Shown here in pieces: positions 1-9,613 of a stretch of DNA of 33,473 nucleotides. The position numbers and the translations under genes are program-made. The notes below the pieces were generated by a model that saw only the letters and a list, made by a program, of their open reading frames with translations, made no database searches and was not told the origin of the DNA. Source of the DNA: Bryobacteraceae bacterium (GTDB lineage Bacteria > Acidobacteriota > Terriglobia > Bryobacterales > Bryobacteraceae); the NCBI GenBank assembly GCA_025980435.1, contig JAICXK010000025.1:1-33473 (forward strand), read 5' to 3'. Positions within the stretch are counted from its first letter, which is position 1. The number at the start of each line of letters is the position of its first letter.

Positions 1-111
1 GCAAATACGATTACGGAACGCCTGAACAACCTGTATTCGCGGCATCCGGCGAAAGTGGATTCCGCATTGCATCGTGCCCAGCTAAAATCTCTCAAAAAGA
101 ACGCCTGGTAG
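1..111 (+). CDS. C-terminal fragment of an antitoxin (MazE/RHH-like), truncated by the window edge
   Basis: Open frame from base 1 gives ANTITERLNNLYSRHPAKVDSALHRAQLKSLKKNAW*, stop at 109-111, two bases before the MazF-like start; typical antitoxin position. Confidence 0.6.
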   Translation, partial: ANTITERLNNLYSRHPAKVDSALHRAQLKSLKKNAW

Positions 112-113
112 GA

Positions 114-461
114 ATGGGAGAAATTCAGCGAGGAGAGATCTGGTGGGCGGACCTTCCGGCGCCTCGCCGCTCCGAACCCGGACACAGGCGGCCGGTACTT
201 GTCGTGCAAGCGGATTCTTTTAACCTCAGCCGAATTCAAACCGTAATCGTCGCCTCGATAACTACCAACCTGAGACTCGCCGATGCGCCGGGAAACGTTC
301 TCTTACCGGCGTCCGTGTCCGGCCTCCCCCGCGACTCAGTCGTGAATGTTTCGCAACTCCTGACCCTCGATCGCAGCTTTCTGACGGAACATGCCGGCAC
401 TCTGCCGCCGCGCCTGGAGCGCTCCGTCGATGAGGGATTGCGAATTGTCCTGCACTTGTAG
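114..461 (+). CDS. PemK/MazF-family endoribonuclease toxin
   Basis: [37 protein letters not shown]...[11 protein letters not shown] matches the MazF/PemK family pattern. Confidence 0.93.
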   Translation: MGEIQRGEIWWADLPAPRRSEPGHRRPVLVVQADSFNLSRIQTVIVASITTNLRLADAPGNVLLPASVSGLPRDSVVNVSQLLTLDRSFLTEHAGTLPPRLERSVDEGLRIVLHL

Positions 462-529
462 CGAATGAACCTTCACGGGTTTCGCAACCTGCCGCAGACC
501 AGCTAACGGATAATATCTTTTACCCCCAA

Positions 530-2242
530 ATGCGTTGGAGCACTCTTTTTATCCCGACTCTGCGTGAACATTCCGCGGAAGCTGAAGTCATCAGCCATCA
601 ACTGCTTTTGCGGGGCGGCTACATCCGCCAGCTCTCCGCCGGAATTTACAGCTATCTGCTGCTCGCGCAGCGCTCTTTATTGAAGATCCAGCAAATCGTT
701 CGCGAAGAGATGAACGCCATCGGCGGTCAGGAGATGCTGCTTCCCGCTTTGAATCCTGCCGAGGTCTGGCAGGAATCGGGCCGCTGGGAAATAATGGGCG
801 ACAACATGTTCCGGCTGAAGGATCGCTTCGGCCGGGATCTCTGCCTGGGCATGACCCATGAAGAGGTGGTCACATCCATCGCACGAGGCGAACTCCGCAG
901 CTATAAGCAGCTTCCCCAGATCTGGTATCAGATTCAGACCAAGTTTCGCGACGAGCCGCGTCCGAAATCCGGTTTGCTGCGCGTCCGCCAGTTCATCATG
1001 AAGGATTCATATACCTTCGATCTGGATGCAGCCGGACTCGACCTGGCTTATCAGAAGCACTATGACGCCTACCGGCACATATTTGATCGGTGCGGCCTGG
1101 AGTACATGATCGTCGAAGCTCACTCAGGAGCAATGGGCGGCAGCCAATCGCACGAGTTCGTAGTGCGCTCCGATGCCGGCGAAGATTTCATTGCCAGATG
1201 CGCGGCCTGCGGCTATGCGGCGAATCTGGAAAAGGCCGTCTCAAGACCGGCAGCTCCCGCGCTTCTTGATCCCGAGGGCGATTACACGCCCGAGGAGTTC
1301 CACACTCCCAACCTGAAGACCATCGCCGACATCGCCGCCTTTACGAAGCTGCCCGAATCGTCGCAGATGAAGAGCCTGGTGATGGTTGCCGACGGCATTC
1401 CGGTTCTCGTGATGCTGCGAGGCGATCACCAGCTTAGCGAGACGAAGCTGCAGGGGCTCCTTCACGCGACAGATGTACGGCCCGCGCACCCGCAGGAAAT
1501 TATCGATCTGTTCGGGGCAAGCGCCGGATCGCTCGGTCCGGTCGGAGTGAAGAACCTACGCATCCTGGCTGACCTCGCATTGCAGCGACGCCGCAACATG
1601 ATTAGCGGCGCGAACCGCGACGATTATCACCTGAAGAATGTCACGCCTGGCGAAGATTTCAACCCGGAGTATTTCGACCTGCGCCAGGTTGCGGCGGGCG
1701 ATGCCTGCGTGAACTGCGGCGGCGCTCTGGAAATAGTGAAGGCCATTGAAATTGGGCACATTTTCAAACTGGGCTACAAATATTCCGAGTCGATGGGCTT
1801 GCGCGTCCTCGGCGAAGACGGCAAAGAGATTACGCCCATTATGGGTTCGTACGGCATTGGCATCGAACGCATCCTGACCTGCGCGATCGAGCTTTATAAC
1901 GATAAAGACGGGATGGTCCTCCCGCCTCCAATTGCCCCCTTCAGCGTCGTGATCACGCCGGTAAACTATGCCGACTCATTGCAGCGGGAAACGGCTGATT
2001 TACTCTACGCGCAATGCGTCAAGGCCGGTATTGACGCTTTGCTCGACGATCGCGACGAGCGCCCGGGGGTGAAGTTCAAAGATGCCGATCTGATTGGGAT
2101 TCCGTATCGCATTACGGTAGGTAAAAAACTGCGTGATGCCAAAGTCGAGTTCAGCAGCCGCCGCACACGGATATCGGAGGATGTACAGTTGCATGAGGCG
2201 GTGGACCACCTGAGGCGTCGGATCTCGGGGATTGCGCTCTGA
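530..2242 (+). CDS. proS: Prolyl-tRNA synthetase
   Basis: 570 aa; class II aaRS motifs, e.g. [82 protein letters not shown]. Confidence 0.98.
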   Translation: MRWSTLFIPTLREHSAEAEVISHQLLLRGGYIRQLSAGIYSYLLLAQRSLLKIQQIVREEMNAIGGQEMLLPALNPAEVWQESGRWEIMGDNMFRLKDRFGRDLCLGMTHEEVVTSIARGELRSYKQLPQIWYQIQTKFRDEPRPKSGLLRVRQFIMKDSYTFDLDAAGLDLAYQKHYDAYRHIFDRCGLEYMIVEAHSGAMGGSQSHEFVVRSDAGEDFIARCAACGYAANLEKAVSRPAAPALLDPEGDYTPEEFHTPNLKTIADIAAFTKLPESSQMKSLVMVADGIPVLVMLRGDHQLSETKLQGLLHATDVRPAHPQEIIDLFGASAGSLGPVGVKNLRILADLALQRRRNMISGANRDDYHLKNVTPGEDFNPEYFDLRQVAAGDACVNCGGALEIVKAIEIGHIFKLGYKYSESMGLRVLGEDGKEITPIMGSYGIGIERILTCAIELYNDKDGMVLPPPIAPFSVVITPVNYADSLQRETADLLYAQCVKAGIDALLDDRDERPGVKFKDADLIGIPYRITVGKKLRDAKVEFSSRRTRISEDVQLHEAVDHLRRRISGIAL

Positions 2243-2346
2243 TGCCGCAGGCTGACGGACCCGTCTCGAACCCTGTGTTAGCCTGTTAGCGTTCTCGCTG
2301 GAACACGCCAAGCCCGCTGGTTTGCGGGCCGCCACGACCTTTTGCC

Positions 2347-3822
2347 ATGTCGCTGCAAGTATTTTTGCAAGCTCAACTGCTCGGCGCCGAAGATTTCCTG
2401 TCCGCCCCGACGTCCGGAAGCGATTCCGGCGGCAAAGAGTTATTCGGTCGGTGCGCATGGCTGACGCTCCTGTGCGAGGTCTTACCACGGGCGCTGCTGG
2501 CAGATCTAAAGCTTTCGCGTATGCTGCTCGGCTCCAGTAGCGCGGAGCAGTTCCTGCTCGTCCTCGCGGAAGAGGAAATCCCACACGCCAACGAGTTTCT
2601 GGCGCGCGCGGCCGAATCCATTTCCGAGCTTTCGGACGGGGAATTGCGCCTGGTTTGGGCCAGTACCGAAAACCTGGGCGCATGGCCGGTTGCACGGAAG
2701 AGAGTAGACGACGCGCTCGCTGCCAAACAGTCGGCCTCGCTCGGTCCAGGTACGGCGGACCGCAGCGCATTCTTTTCGCCCTTCTTCCCGCCGGCGCGGC
2801 CTGGCAGAGACTCCTATTTCGAAGATTTCGCCCGGAAGCTGGTGTCCGCTCAACGAATCGGCTGGTCAAGCGAGCGGCCCGCACGCCTGACATGGGATGA
2901 AGGACAGTACACGTGGGCCTTAAAGGAGCAGTCCGGACTTGAGGACGACGGCATACTGTTTCCGCGCTGCATCGCCATGAACGATGCAGGCACGGAAGTT
3001 GCCTCGCCCGAAGAGCTGGCCGGCCGTGCGGAAGGAAATGCCAAGTGGGGCATGCTGCGCGGCGACGTGGATCACTTCGATCTTCAGTTACGGCGCGCCG
3101 GCACCATCGAAGACCATCTGCACTTGTCGGTCGCCTTCAAAGATTTTTTCGCCGGCGAGTTAGCTCTTGTTTGTACCCGAATCCCTGACTTCTGGCGCAA
3201 GGTCAGCATCCTCTATCGCGGCGGCGATGGATTCACGGTGTTAGGGACCTGGGATGCCCTGATTGTGCTAGCCCGCGAATTGCAGCGCCTGTTCGAAAAA
3301 TTCATCGAACACAATTTTGAATCGCTGCCGGGCGTGGAAGCGAAAACCCTGAGCATGGCGCTGGCGATCGCGGCCGAACCGCAAACTCCGGCTTCGCTGG
3401 TGCTGCAGGAGGCGAGCATGCTACTGCGTGCCGCCAAATCGACCGACCTCGGCTCCTTCCATCTCTTTGGGCGGACACTTGAATGGAAACGGCTGGAGGA
3501 TGCCGAAGAGCTGAAAGACGGCCTGGTCAGGCTGGTTACAAAATTCGGCTATCCGCCCGATTACATTCACGACCTCGCATCTGTATATCGCGAGGCATTT
3601 TCGACGCGGGCCGGCCGGCGCAGCAAGGCGGTTCGACTCGATAAGCCCTGGCGCACGTATCTACGCCTCTCGCGAGTCATTCCCGCGGCCCGCGGCAAAG
3701 AGGCAAACGGCTTGCGCAATGCCGTTATTACAAACCTGGTGGGAAAGAGAACCGCCAATATGAAACTGCGGCCGTCGGCGCGCGTGGGTCTGGAATGGGC
3801 GCGTCTCGCAGCCGGAAGCTGA
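2347..3822 (+). CDS. cas10: Cas10/Csm1-like large subunit, short, without HD domain, palm motif GGDG
   Basis: KWGMLRGDVDHFDLQL...LSVAFKDFFAGELALVC...VSILYRGGDGFTVLGTWDALIVLARELQRLFEKFI...LSMALAIA matches the Cas10 palm-2 layout; first gene of a csm operon. Confidence 0.88.
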   Translation: MSLQVFLQAQLLGAEDFLSAPTSGSDSGGKELFGRCAWLTLLCEVLPRALLADLKLSRMLLGSSSAEQFLLVLAEEEIPHANEFLARAAESISELSDGELRLVWASTENLGAWPVARKRVDDALAAKQSASLGPGTADRSAFFSPFFPPARPGRDSYFEDFARKLVSAQRIGWSSERPARLTWDEGQYTWALKEQSGLEDDGILFPRCIAMNDAGTEVASPEELAGRAEGNAKWGMLRGDVDHFDLQLRRAGTIEDHLHLSVAFKDFFAGELALVCTRIPDFWRKVSILYRGGDGFTVLGTWDALIVLARELQRLFEKFIEHNFESLPGVEAKTLSMALAIAAEPQTPASLVLQEASMLLRAAKSTDLGSFHLFGRTLEWKRLEDAEELKDGLVRLVTKFGYPPDYIHDLASVYREAFSTRAGRRSKAVRLDKPWRTYLRLSRVIPAARGKEANGLRNAVITNLVGKRTANMKLRPSARVGLEWARLAAGS

Positions 3823-3868
3823 AAACTGATGGCTAAAGCCGATGGCTCATGGCTGACGGCTGAACGCT
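3818..3868. repeat. Degenerate 7-bp tandem repeat (GCTGANG-like) between cas10 and csm2
   Basis: gctgaaa|actgatg|gctaaag|ccgatg|gctcatg|gctgacg|gctgaac|gct. Confidence 0.7.
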
Positions 3869-3887
3869 ATTCTCCGAAAGGAATTGC

Positions 3888-4409
3888 ATGGCTGAAGTAG
3901 AGGAAAAGAAAACCGAAGAACGCCGGCCCGGGGACAACCGGCCCCCTCGCGAGAATCGCGGAGGCGGACGGCCGAACGATCGTGGCGAGCGCGGTCCGGG
4001 CGACCGGGGACGTGAACGCGGCGGCCCTGGCGCGGGGCGCGGTCCGGGCGATCGCCGCGGCGAAGGTCCGCCCGAGATCGACCTCGAAAAGCTGATCAGC
4101 GATAGTCTCTATCTGGACAATCAGGCCCATGTCATCGTCAGCCGGATGCGCGATATGGATTCCGGTACCAAGAGCCAGTTGCGCCGTTTGTATAACGCGG
4201 TGCGGCGGGCCACACGGGCGCCCGAGACCGAGCGCCAGCATGAGTTCGTGATGGTTCGGGCACGTTTGGCCTATACCATCGCCCGGCATTCTTTACGCAG
4301 CATGGATGCTCTCGAACGGCTGCTCCTGCAGGTCACCCGGAAGAATGATACGCGCGGATACGAACGTTTCCGCGACCTGTTTGAGGCGATCGTCGCTTAT
4401 AACGAATAA
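3888..4409 (+). CDS. csm2: Csm2 small subunit with Arg/Gly-rich N-terminal extension
   Basis: C-terminal helical core SQLRRLYNAVRRATRA...RARLAYTIARHS...YERFRDLFEAIVAYNE is Csm2-like; position between cas10 and csm3. Confidence 0.87.
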   Translation: MAEVEEKKTEERRPGDNRPPRENRGGGRPNDRGERGPGDRGRERGGPGAGRGPGDRRGEGPPEIDLEKLISDSLYLDNQAHVIVSRMRDMDSGTKSQLRRLYNAVRRATRAPETERQHEFVMVRARLAYTIARHSLRSMDALERLLLQVTRKNDTRGYERFRDLFEAIVAYNE

Positions 4410-4437
4410 CCCGTACAAACGAATTGGACAAACGAAC

Positions 4438-5271
4438 ATGAGTTCTCATACTGCGGAAACGGAGCTTACCTTCCTTGGCAAGCTGGTGCTTGAAGGCGAA
4501 ATCCAGTGTCAGACCGGGCTGCACATCGGCGCGGGCAAGGGCTCGCTTGAAATCGGCGGCGCTGATAATCCGGTAGTCAAAGACGCCTTCGGCATCCCGT
4601 ATATTCCCGGCAGCTCCCTGCGTGGACGCCTTCGCTCGCTTCTGGAACAGTCGTTGGGTCTTGCGGTTCCGAACGAACTGGTTTACCTCTCCAAGCGCAA
4701 GGGACAGGAGGTTCGTATCCACCAAAGCGACCGCCCCGATGACGACATTTGCGTTCTCTTCGGCCGCAATCCCGGCCGGGTTGAGAAAGTGACCGGAGAG
4801 TCCATTGAAGCGCCGGCCGCCACGCCAGCCCGGCTGACCGTGTATGATGCGCCTCTACTGTTGGACAGCATTACCACCCAAATGCGTGAGAATCTGGACG
4901 ATGAATTAACCGAAGTGAAAAGCGAAAACGCTGTGGATCGCATCACTTCGCAAGCCAATCCCCGGACCCTGGAACGCGTGCCGGCCAGCGCGCGGTTTCG
5001 CTTTCGCATGGTGCTGGATGTTTTGTGCGCGGAAGATAAGCCGCTGCTGGCGCGCGTTGCCGAAGGGCTGCGTCTGCTGGAAGATGATTCGCTCGGCGGC
5101 GGCGGCAGCCGTGGCAGCGGCCGGGTCAACTTTAGCGGGTTGACTCTTACGTGGCGTGGCAAGGATTACTACGCCAAGGGCGCTGCCGAGAACGTTCTTC
5201 TCTCGGATTCCGGTCTGCCCGCTTTGCAGCAGCTTGCAAGCGCGGAGGACTTCGCCGAGAAGCTTGCCTAA
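4438..5271 (+). CDS. csm3: Csm3 (Cas7-type RAMP) backbone subunit; start set at ATG 4438, not the track's 4306
   Basis: TGLHIGAGKGSLEIGGADNPVVKDAFGIPYIPGSSLRGRLRSLLEQ, TEVKSENAVDRITSQANPRTLERVP, LGGGGSRGSGRV: diagnostic Csm3 blocks. Confidence 0.97.
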   Translation: MSSHTAETELTFLGKLVLEGEIQCQTGLHIGAGKGSLEIGGADNPVVKDAFGIPYIPGSSLRGRLRSLLEQSLGLAVPNELVYLSKRKGQEVRIHQSDRPDDDICVLFGRNPGRVEKVTGESIEAPAATPARLTVYDAPLLLDSITTQMRENLDDELTEVKSENAVDRITSQANPRTLERVPASARFRFRMVLDVLCAEDKPLLARVAEGLRLLEDDSLGGGGSRGSGRVNFSGLTLTWRGKDYYAKGAAENVLLSDSGLPALQQLASAEDFAEKLA

Positions 5272-6426
5272 ATGCAGCAGGCGCTTCTGATTCGCCTCCG
5301 GCCCGCGGGCCCCTGGCGTTATGGTCCCGCCGATGGCGGGCTTGACCGCGTTGACACGCTGTTTCGCAGCGATCGGCTCTATTCCGCCGTCACAATCGCC
5401 ATGCGCCAGTTAGGCTTTTTGGAAGAATGGCTGGCGGTTACGGCGCAGGCCCCGGTTTCGCAGGTGGCGTTCAGCTCGCTGTTTCCTTTCCAGGGCGATT
5501 CTCTCTTCGCGATTCCACCGGCAACCGCCTGGCCGCCTTCTTCCGGATTGGTGACCACGCCCAGCCCGGTGTTCTTGAGCAAAATTCGCTGGAAAGCGGC
5601 TCAGTTCGTTCCACTCACGCTGCTCGATTCACTCTTCACCGGTCAGCCTATTCTGGCGGATCAATGGGTCCCCGATGCCGAAAGCGGATGCTTATTGCGA
5701 CGCGACCGGCCCAGCTCGAGCCCGTTTCGCATCGTGATTCGGAGCGGCGCGGCGGTTGACCGGCTGGCGCATCGTTCTGCCCAGGTACATTCGGCGGCCT
5801 GCGTCGAATTCGAACCCGCGTCCGGATTGTGGAGCGTCGTGCGGTTCGCCGGCGAGCCGGCTGAATCCGCCTGGGCTGATCGCATCCAGGCTGCGTTTCG
5901 TCTGCTTGCAGATACCGGTTTCGGCGGCCGCCGCACCAGTGGCTGGGGCCAGACGCACGCGCCGGAATTCCAGCGCGGGCGCTGGCCAAACCTGCTTTTC
6001 CCGCGGTTAGCCAGAAGTCTTGAACAGCGAAATGGCTCAGCTAACGGCCATAGCGGCTCGCAGTTCTGGCTGCTCTCGTTGTACTCACCCGCTTCAACGG
6101 ACCAGATCGATTGGGATTCCGGAGATTACCGGTTGGCCACCCGTGCAGGCGTGGAAACGAAGTCCCTTCGCATGCTCACGGAAGGTTCGGTCGTAACTGC
6201 TCACTCCGAACCGGTCGGTGCTGCTGTCGATGTTGCAACGGAGGGATTCGCGCACCCGGTCTACCGCTCGGGAGTGGCCCTGGCCTTAGAACTGCCCGCC
6301 ATGGAGGGACCGAAGCTGGAAGAACCGGTCGAGCAGGCGTCAACGGAAGAGGCGATTGAAGAGCAGCCCTGCCCTGAACCGGCGCGAGACAGCATTAGTT
6401 CCGGAGGACCGGACGATGAATTTTAA
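5272..6426 (+). CDS. csm4: Csm4 (Cas5-type RAMP) with extra acidic C-terminal tail
   Basis: RSDRLYSAVTIAMRQLG, FSSLFPFQGDSLFAIPP, DTGFGGRRTSGWGQ, EGSVVTAHSEPVGAAVDVATEGFAHPVYRSGVALALELP; starts directly after the csm3 stop. Confidence 0.93.
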   Translation: MQQALLIRLRPAGPWRYGPADGGLDRVDTLFRSDRLYSAVTIAMRQLGFLEEWLAVTAQAPVSQVAFSSLFPFQGDSLFAIPPATAWPPSSGLVTTPSPVFLSKIRWKAAQFVPLTLLDSLFTGQPILADQWVPDAESGCLLRRDRPSSSPFRIVIRSGAAVDRLAHRSAQVHSAACVEFEPASGLWSVVRFAGEPAESAWADRIQAAFRLLADTGFGGRRTSGWGQTHAPEFQRGRWPNLLFPRLARSLEQRNGSANGHSGSQFWLLSLYSPASTDQIDWDSGDYRLATRAGVETKSLRMLTEGSVVTAHSEPVGAAVDVATEGFAHPVYRSGVALALELPAMEGPKLEEPVEQASTEEAIEEQPCPEPARDSISSGGPDDEF

Positions 6427-7558
6427 GCTCACCGCTCTTACCCCGCTGCTGGTCGGCGATGGCCGTGAGCTTGCGCCCATCGACTACATGGTTTGGAAAG
6501 ATCAGGTGAATGTTCTCGATCAGGCCCGCATTTTCAAACTCCTGTCGCGCGGCCCCCGGCTCGAAGGCTACCTGACCCAGCTACGCAAGGCCACCAAGCT
6601 CGATTTCGCCTCCTGGGGAGGCTTCGCCCAAAACTTTTCGCAGCGCCGAATCCCGTTCGAGGATCCGGGCGCAACGGCGATCTGGAACGCCGCTCCCTCC
6701 GAATCGCTATTCATCCAAACGTTCGCGGCTAATCTGAGCGGCCCCTATCTGCCGGGTTCGGCTCTTAAGGGAGCCCTCCGTACCGGGCTCGTTTTCACGC
6801 GCTGGACGCCGGCCACCTTGGAGCGCGCGGCCGCTTCGCTGGAAAGCGATCGCGTTCCGCGCCGGATCGCCGAGACCGCGGAGGCAAATGCCGGCGCTTC
6901 GCAGATGAAGATCATCAGCATCGCTGACGGAACTCCGGCATCGGGCGCGGTATTCAAAATCTTTCTCACCCGGGTGGCATCGCTGGACACGCGCCAGGCC
7001 GGAAGGCCGCAGCTTGCCTGGAAGGTTGCCGGGCGCGGCAGCGTGCCTCCGCCGCGTGTATTCGACTCCACGCCGATTTTTGCCGAAATGGCCGTTCCCG
7101 GCACTGTATTCGGCGGATCCTGGGAGGAACGAACCTTTTTTGAAAATCCGGATCTCGCGCGCGCTCTGGGGTGGCGCTCGTCTCCCGAGCCGCGCACGAT
7201 AACCGATGCTGCAAACCAGTACGCGTCGGCCCAGCTCGATTTGCATGCCCGCTTCGCCGATGCAGCCGGGCTTTCCGGCCTACAGAATGGTGTCAAACAT
7301 CTGAAGGAGGAATTGGAAGCGGCGCAGAAATCCTCGCTCATCTGCCTTTTGTCGCTCGGCTGGGGCGGGGGGTTCGTTTCCAAGAGCGCCTTTCCCGATA
7401 CGAGCCTGGATGCCTACCGGAAAATTCTTCGCGCCGTACCGGCCATCAGTAGAGGAATTCGGGAAAATGTGCCATTTCCGAAGACGCGTCGGGTAATTTT
7501 CACAGGCGGGCAGCCATCGGCATTGGCGGGTTGGGTCAGGCTGGAGCTGGAACCGTAG
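6416..7558 (+). CDS. csm5: Csm5 RAMP subunit; likely ATG at 6416, overlapping csm4 by 11 nt
   Basis: MNFKLTALTPLLVGDGRELAPIDYMVWKD, YLPGSALKGALRTGL, LLSLGWGGGFVSKS, PKTRRVIFTGGQPSALAGWVRLEL. Confidence 0.94.
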   Translation: MNFKLTALTPLLVGDGRELAPIDYMVWKDQVNVLDQARIFKLLSRGPRLEGYLTQLRKATKLDFASWGGFAQNFSQRRIPFEDPGATAIWNAAPSESLFIQTFAANLSGPYLPGSALKGALRTGLVFTRWTPATLERAAASLESDRVPRRIAETAEANAGASQMKIISIADGTPASGAVFKIFLTRVASLDTRQAGRPQLAWKVAGRGSVPPPRVFDSTPIFAEMAVPGTVFGGSWEERTFFENPDLARALGWRSSPEPRTITDAANQYASAQLDLHARFADAAGLSGLQNGVKHLKEELEAAQKSSLICLLSLGWGGGFVSKSAFPDTSLDAYRKILRAVPAISRGIRENVPFPKTRRVIFTGGQPSALAGWVRLELEP

Positions 7559-7712
7559 CGCGTCCTGTAAGTACTGAGAGGCCCGTTTTTTCGGCTGCGG
7601 CTAAGGGTTGGCAGTGGAATTGCCGATATTTCAGTATGATGGAAGTGTGCCGGTGTCCGCAGGCCCATACGGCTGCTGATCGCCTGTCGTCCTCCGATGT
7701 GGAGTAGACCTA

Positions 7713-8621
7713 ATGCAGAGCGCGATCTACAATGCGTACTTTGGGTTTTCGGAAAACCCCTTCAATATCAGTCCCGATCCCGAATTCCTCTATCGTAGTC
7801 CGCAGCACGAAGAGGCGCTCGCGAACCTGATCTATGGCGTGCGAGGGCGCAAAGGGTTCATCGTGCTTAGCGGTGAAGTCGGGACAGGCAAGACCACCAT
7901 GCTCGAATGCCTGCGAGACTACCTCGATTCGCAGCGCATCGAGTTCGCGTTTATCTTCAACTCACGGCTCACGCCAGATCAGTTTTTCGACATGATGGCG
8001 TACGATTTCGATCTGCAGTGCGATCGAAAGTCGAAGACGGATGTGCTGGTCGCTCTGAACGCTCTGCTCGTACAGCAGGCCGAGCGGGGTCGAACATGTG
8101 TCCTCATCGTGGATGAAGCGCACAATCTCGATTGGGACGTGCTCGAAGAGATTCGGCTGCTTGGTAATCTCGAAAACCGGCAGGGCAAGCTTTTACAGAT
8201 CATTCTTGCCGGACAGCCTGAGCTCGACCGGAAGCTGGATGCGCCGAATCTGAGACAGTTGAAGCAGCGAGTTGTGCTCCGCTGTACCTTGAATCCGCTC
8301 ACCGCGGATGAGTGCGCGGCTTACGTCGAGACCCGGTTGGCGCACGCCGGTATGACCCGGCAGAGCGTCTTCTCTCCCGAGGTGTTGGAGGAAGTGGCCC
8401 GGCGTTCCCGGGGTATTCCGCGCCTCATCAATCTGCTCTGCGATAACCTGCTGGTGACGGCCTTCGCCATGGAGCAGCGTGCCGCCAGCATCGACATGCT
8501 GGACGAGGTCTGCCAGGACCTGCGTCTGGAATGGCCGGGTTCGCATCGTGGGCGCGGCCGCTCTTCGAGGTACAGCATGGATGAAGAATTGCCTCAGACT
8601 CCCTACGCAGTCGGGGATTGA
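7713..8621 (+). CDS. ExeA-like AAA ATPase (XrtA/PEP-CTERM system-associated type)
   Basis: MQSAIYNAYFGFSENPFNISPDPEFLYRSPQHEEALANLIYGV, Walker A GEVGTGKTT, Walker B VLIVDEAHN; next to exosortase. Confidence 0.88.
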   Translation: MQSAIYNAYFGFSENPFNISPDPEFLYRSPQHEEALANLIYGVRGRKGFIVLSGEVGTGKTTMLECLRDYLDSQRIEFAFIFNSRLTPDQFFDMMAYDFDLQCDRKSKTDVLVALNALLVQQAERGRTCVLIVDEAHNLDWDVLEEIRLLGNLENRQGKLLQIILAGQPELDRKLDAPNLRQLKQRVVLRCTLNPLTADECAAYVETRLAHAGMTRQSVFSPEVLEEVARRSRGIPRLINLLCDNLLVTAFAMEQRAASIDMLDEVCQDLRLEWPGSHRGRGRSSRYSMDEELPQTPYAVGD

Positions 8622-8734
8622 TAGTTCGCTCCGTTGGGCCAATGGACACCAGCATTTGCGGATAAATCCGACCCCGCCGGACGCTGGTTGCCTCGCATGC
8701 TTTGTGATTAACTAGAAGTGACCTCGGTCCCTCC

Positions 8735-9610
8735 ATGGCAAGTGTGCCCGCAGCCCCGCCGACGCAACTTCCGGCGAAGGCCAAGATCGCCTGGCAGCCC
8801 GTCGCGTGGTTCGGCGCGCTCCTGATCGTCTGTTACGCCCCGATCCTGTATCGGATGGCCGTGCAATGGGCCACGGACGAAAACATGGGGCACGGTTTTT
8901 TTGTGCCGATTGTCGCCGGGTTTATTGCCTGGCAGCGCCGCGACACGCTACTTGCCATCCCACGTAAACCCAACGGCTGGGGACTGTTTCTCGTTATCTT
9001 CGCCGCCTGTGAGTCCTTGGTCGCGACGCTCGGAGCCGAACTCTTTACCGCCCGATTGGCATTCATCATCGCCCTGGTAGGCGTGATTCTCTATCTGGGC
9101 GGCACGCGCTGGGTGAAGGCGCTGGCCTTCCCGCTGGTTCTGCTGCTGTTTATGATTCCGATTCCAGCCATCATCTACGCGCAACTCACGCTCAAACTAC
9201 AGATGCTGGCAAGCCAACTCGGCGAAGTCCTGATTACTGCCATGGGCATTCCGGTGCTTCGGGCGGGCAATACGCTTCAGCTCCCGAGTCAGACTCTGGA
9301 CATTGCGGAAGCCTGCAGCGGAATCCGTTCGCTGCTGTCGCTGGGATTTTTGTCGTTAGTCTATGCCTATTGGGCGGACCGGCGCGTGTGGATGCGCTGG
9401 GCGCTGTTGGTCGCGACGGTGCCAATTGCCATTGGGGCCAATGGAATTCGCGTCGCCGTAACCGGCTTGTTGTCCGAGCTTAATACGAAACTGGCTAGCG
9501 GCATCTATCATGAAACGGAAGGCTACATTGTCTTCGTGGTGGCCCTGGTCGCGCTGATTGTGACCCATAAGGTCATTAGCTGGGTTGCCAAAAGAGCAAA
9601 GAAGGGTTAA
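8735..9610 (+). CDS. xrtA: Exosortase (XrtA-type)
   Basis: Multi-TM protein; catalytic blocks EACSGIRSLLSL, NGIRVAVTGLL, IYHETEGYIVF (Cys, Arg, His). Confidence 0.93.
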   Translation: MASVPAAPPTQLPAKAKIAWQPVAWFGALLIVCYAPILYRMAVQWATDENMGHGFFVPIVAGFIAWQRRDTLLAIPRKPNGWGLFLVIFAACESLVATLGAELFTARLAFIIALVGVILYLGGTRWVKALAFPLVLLLFMIPIPAIIYAQLTLKLQMLASQLGEVLITAMGIPVLRAGNTLQLPSQTLDIAEACSGIRSLLSLGFLSLVYAYWADRRVWMRWALLVATVPIAIGANGIRVAVTGLLSELNTKLASGIYHETEGYIVFVVALVALIVTHKVISWVAKRAKKG

Positions 9611-9613
9611 GGA

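Noticed and set aside
2000-2893. 297-aa minus-strand ORF antisense to proS and cas10
   Set aside because: Arg/Pro-rich shadow translation with no recognisable domain, opposite two well-supported genes.
4306-4437. Upstream extension of csm3 in the ORF track
   Set aside because: Overlaps the csm2 end out of frame; ATG 4438 begins the conserved Csm3 sequence.
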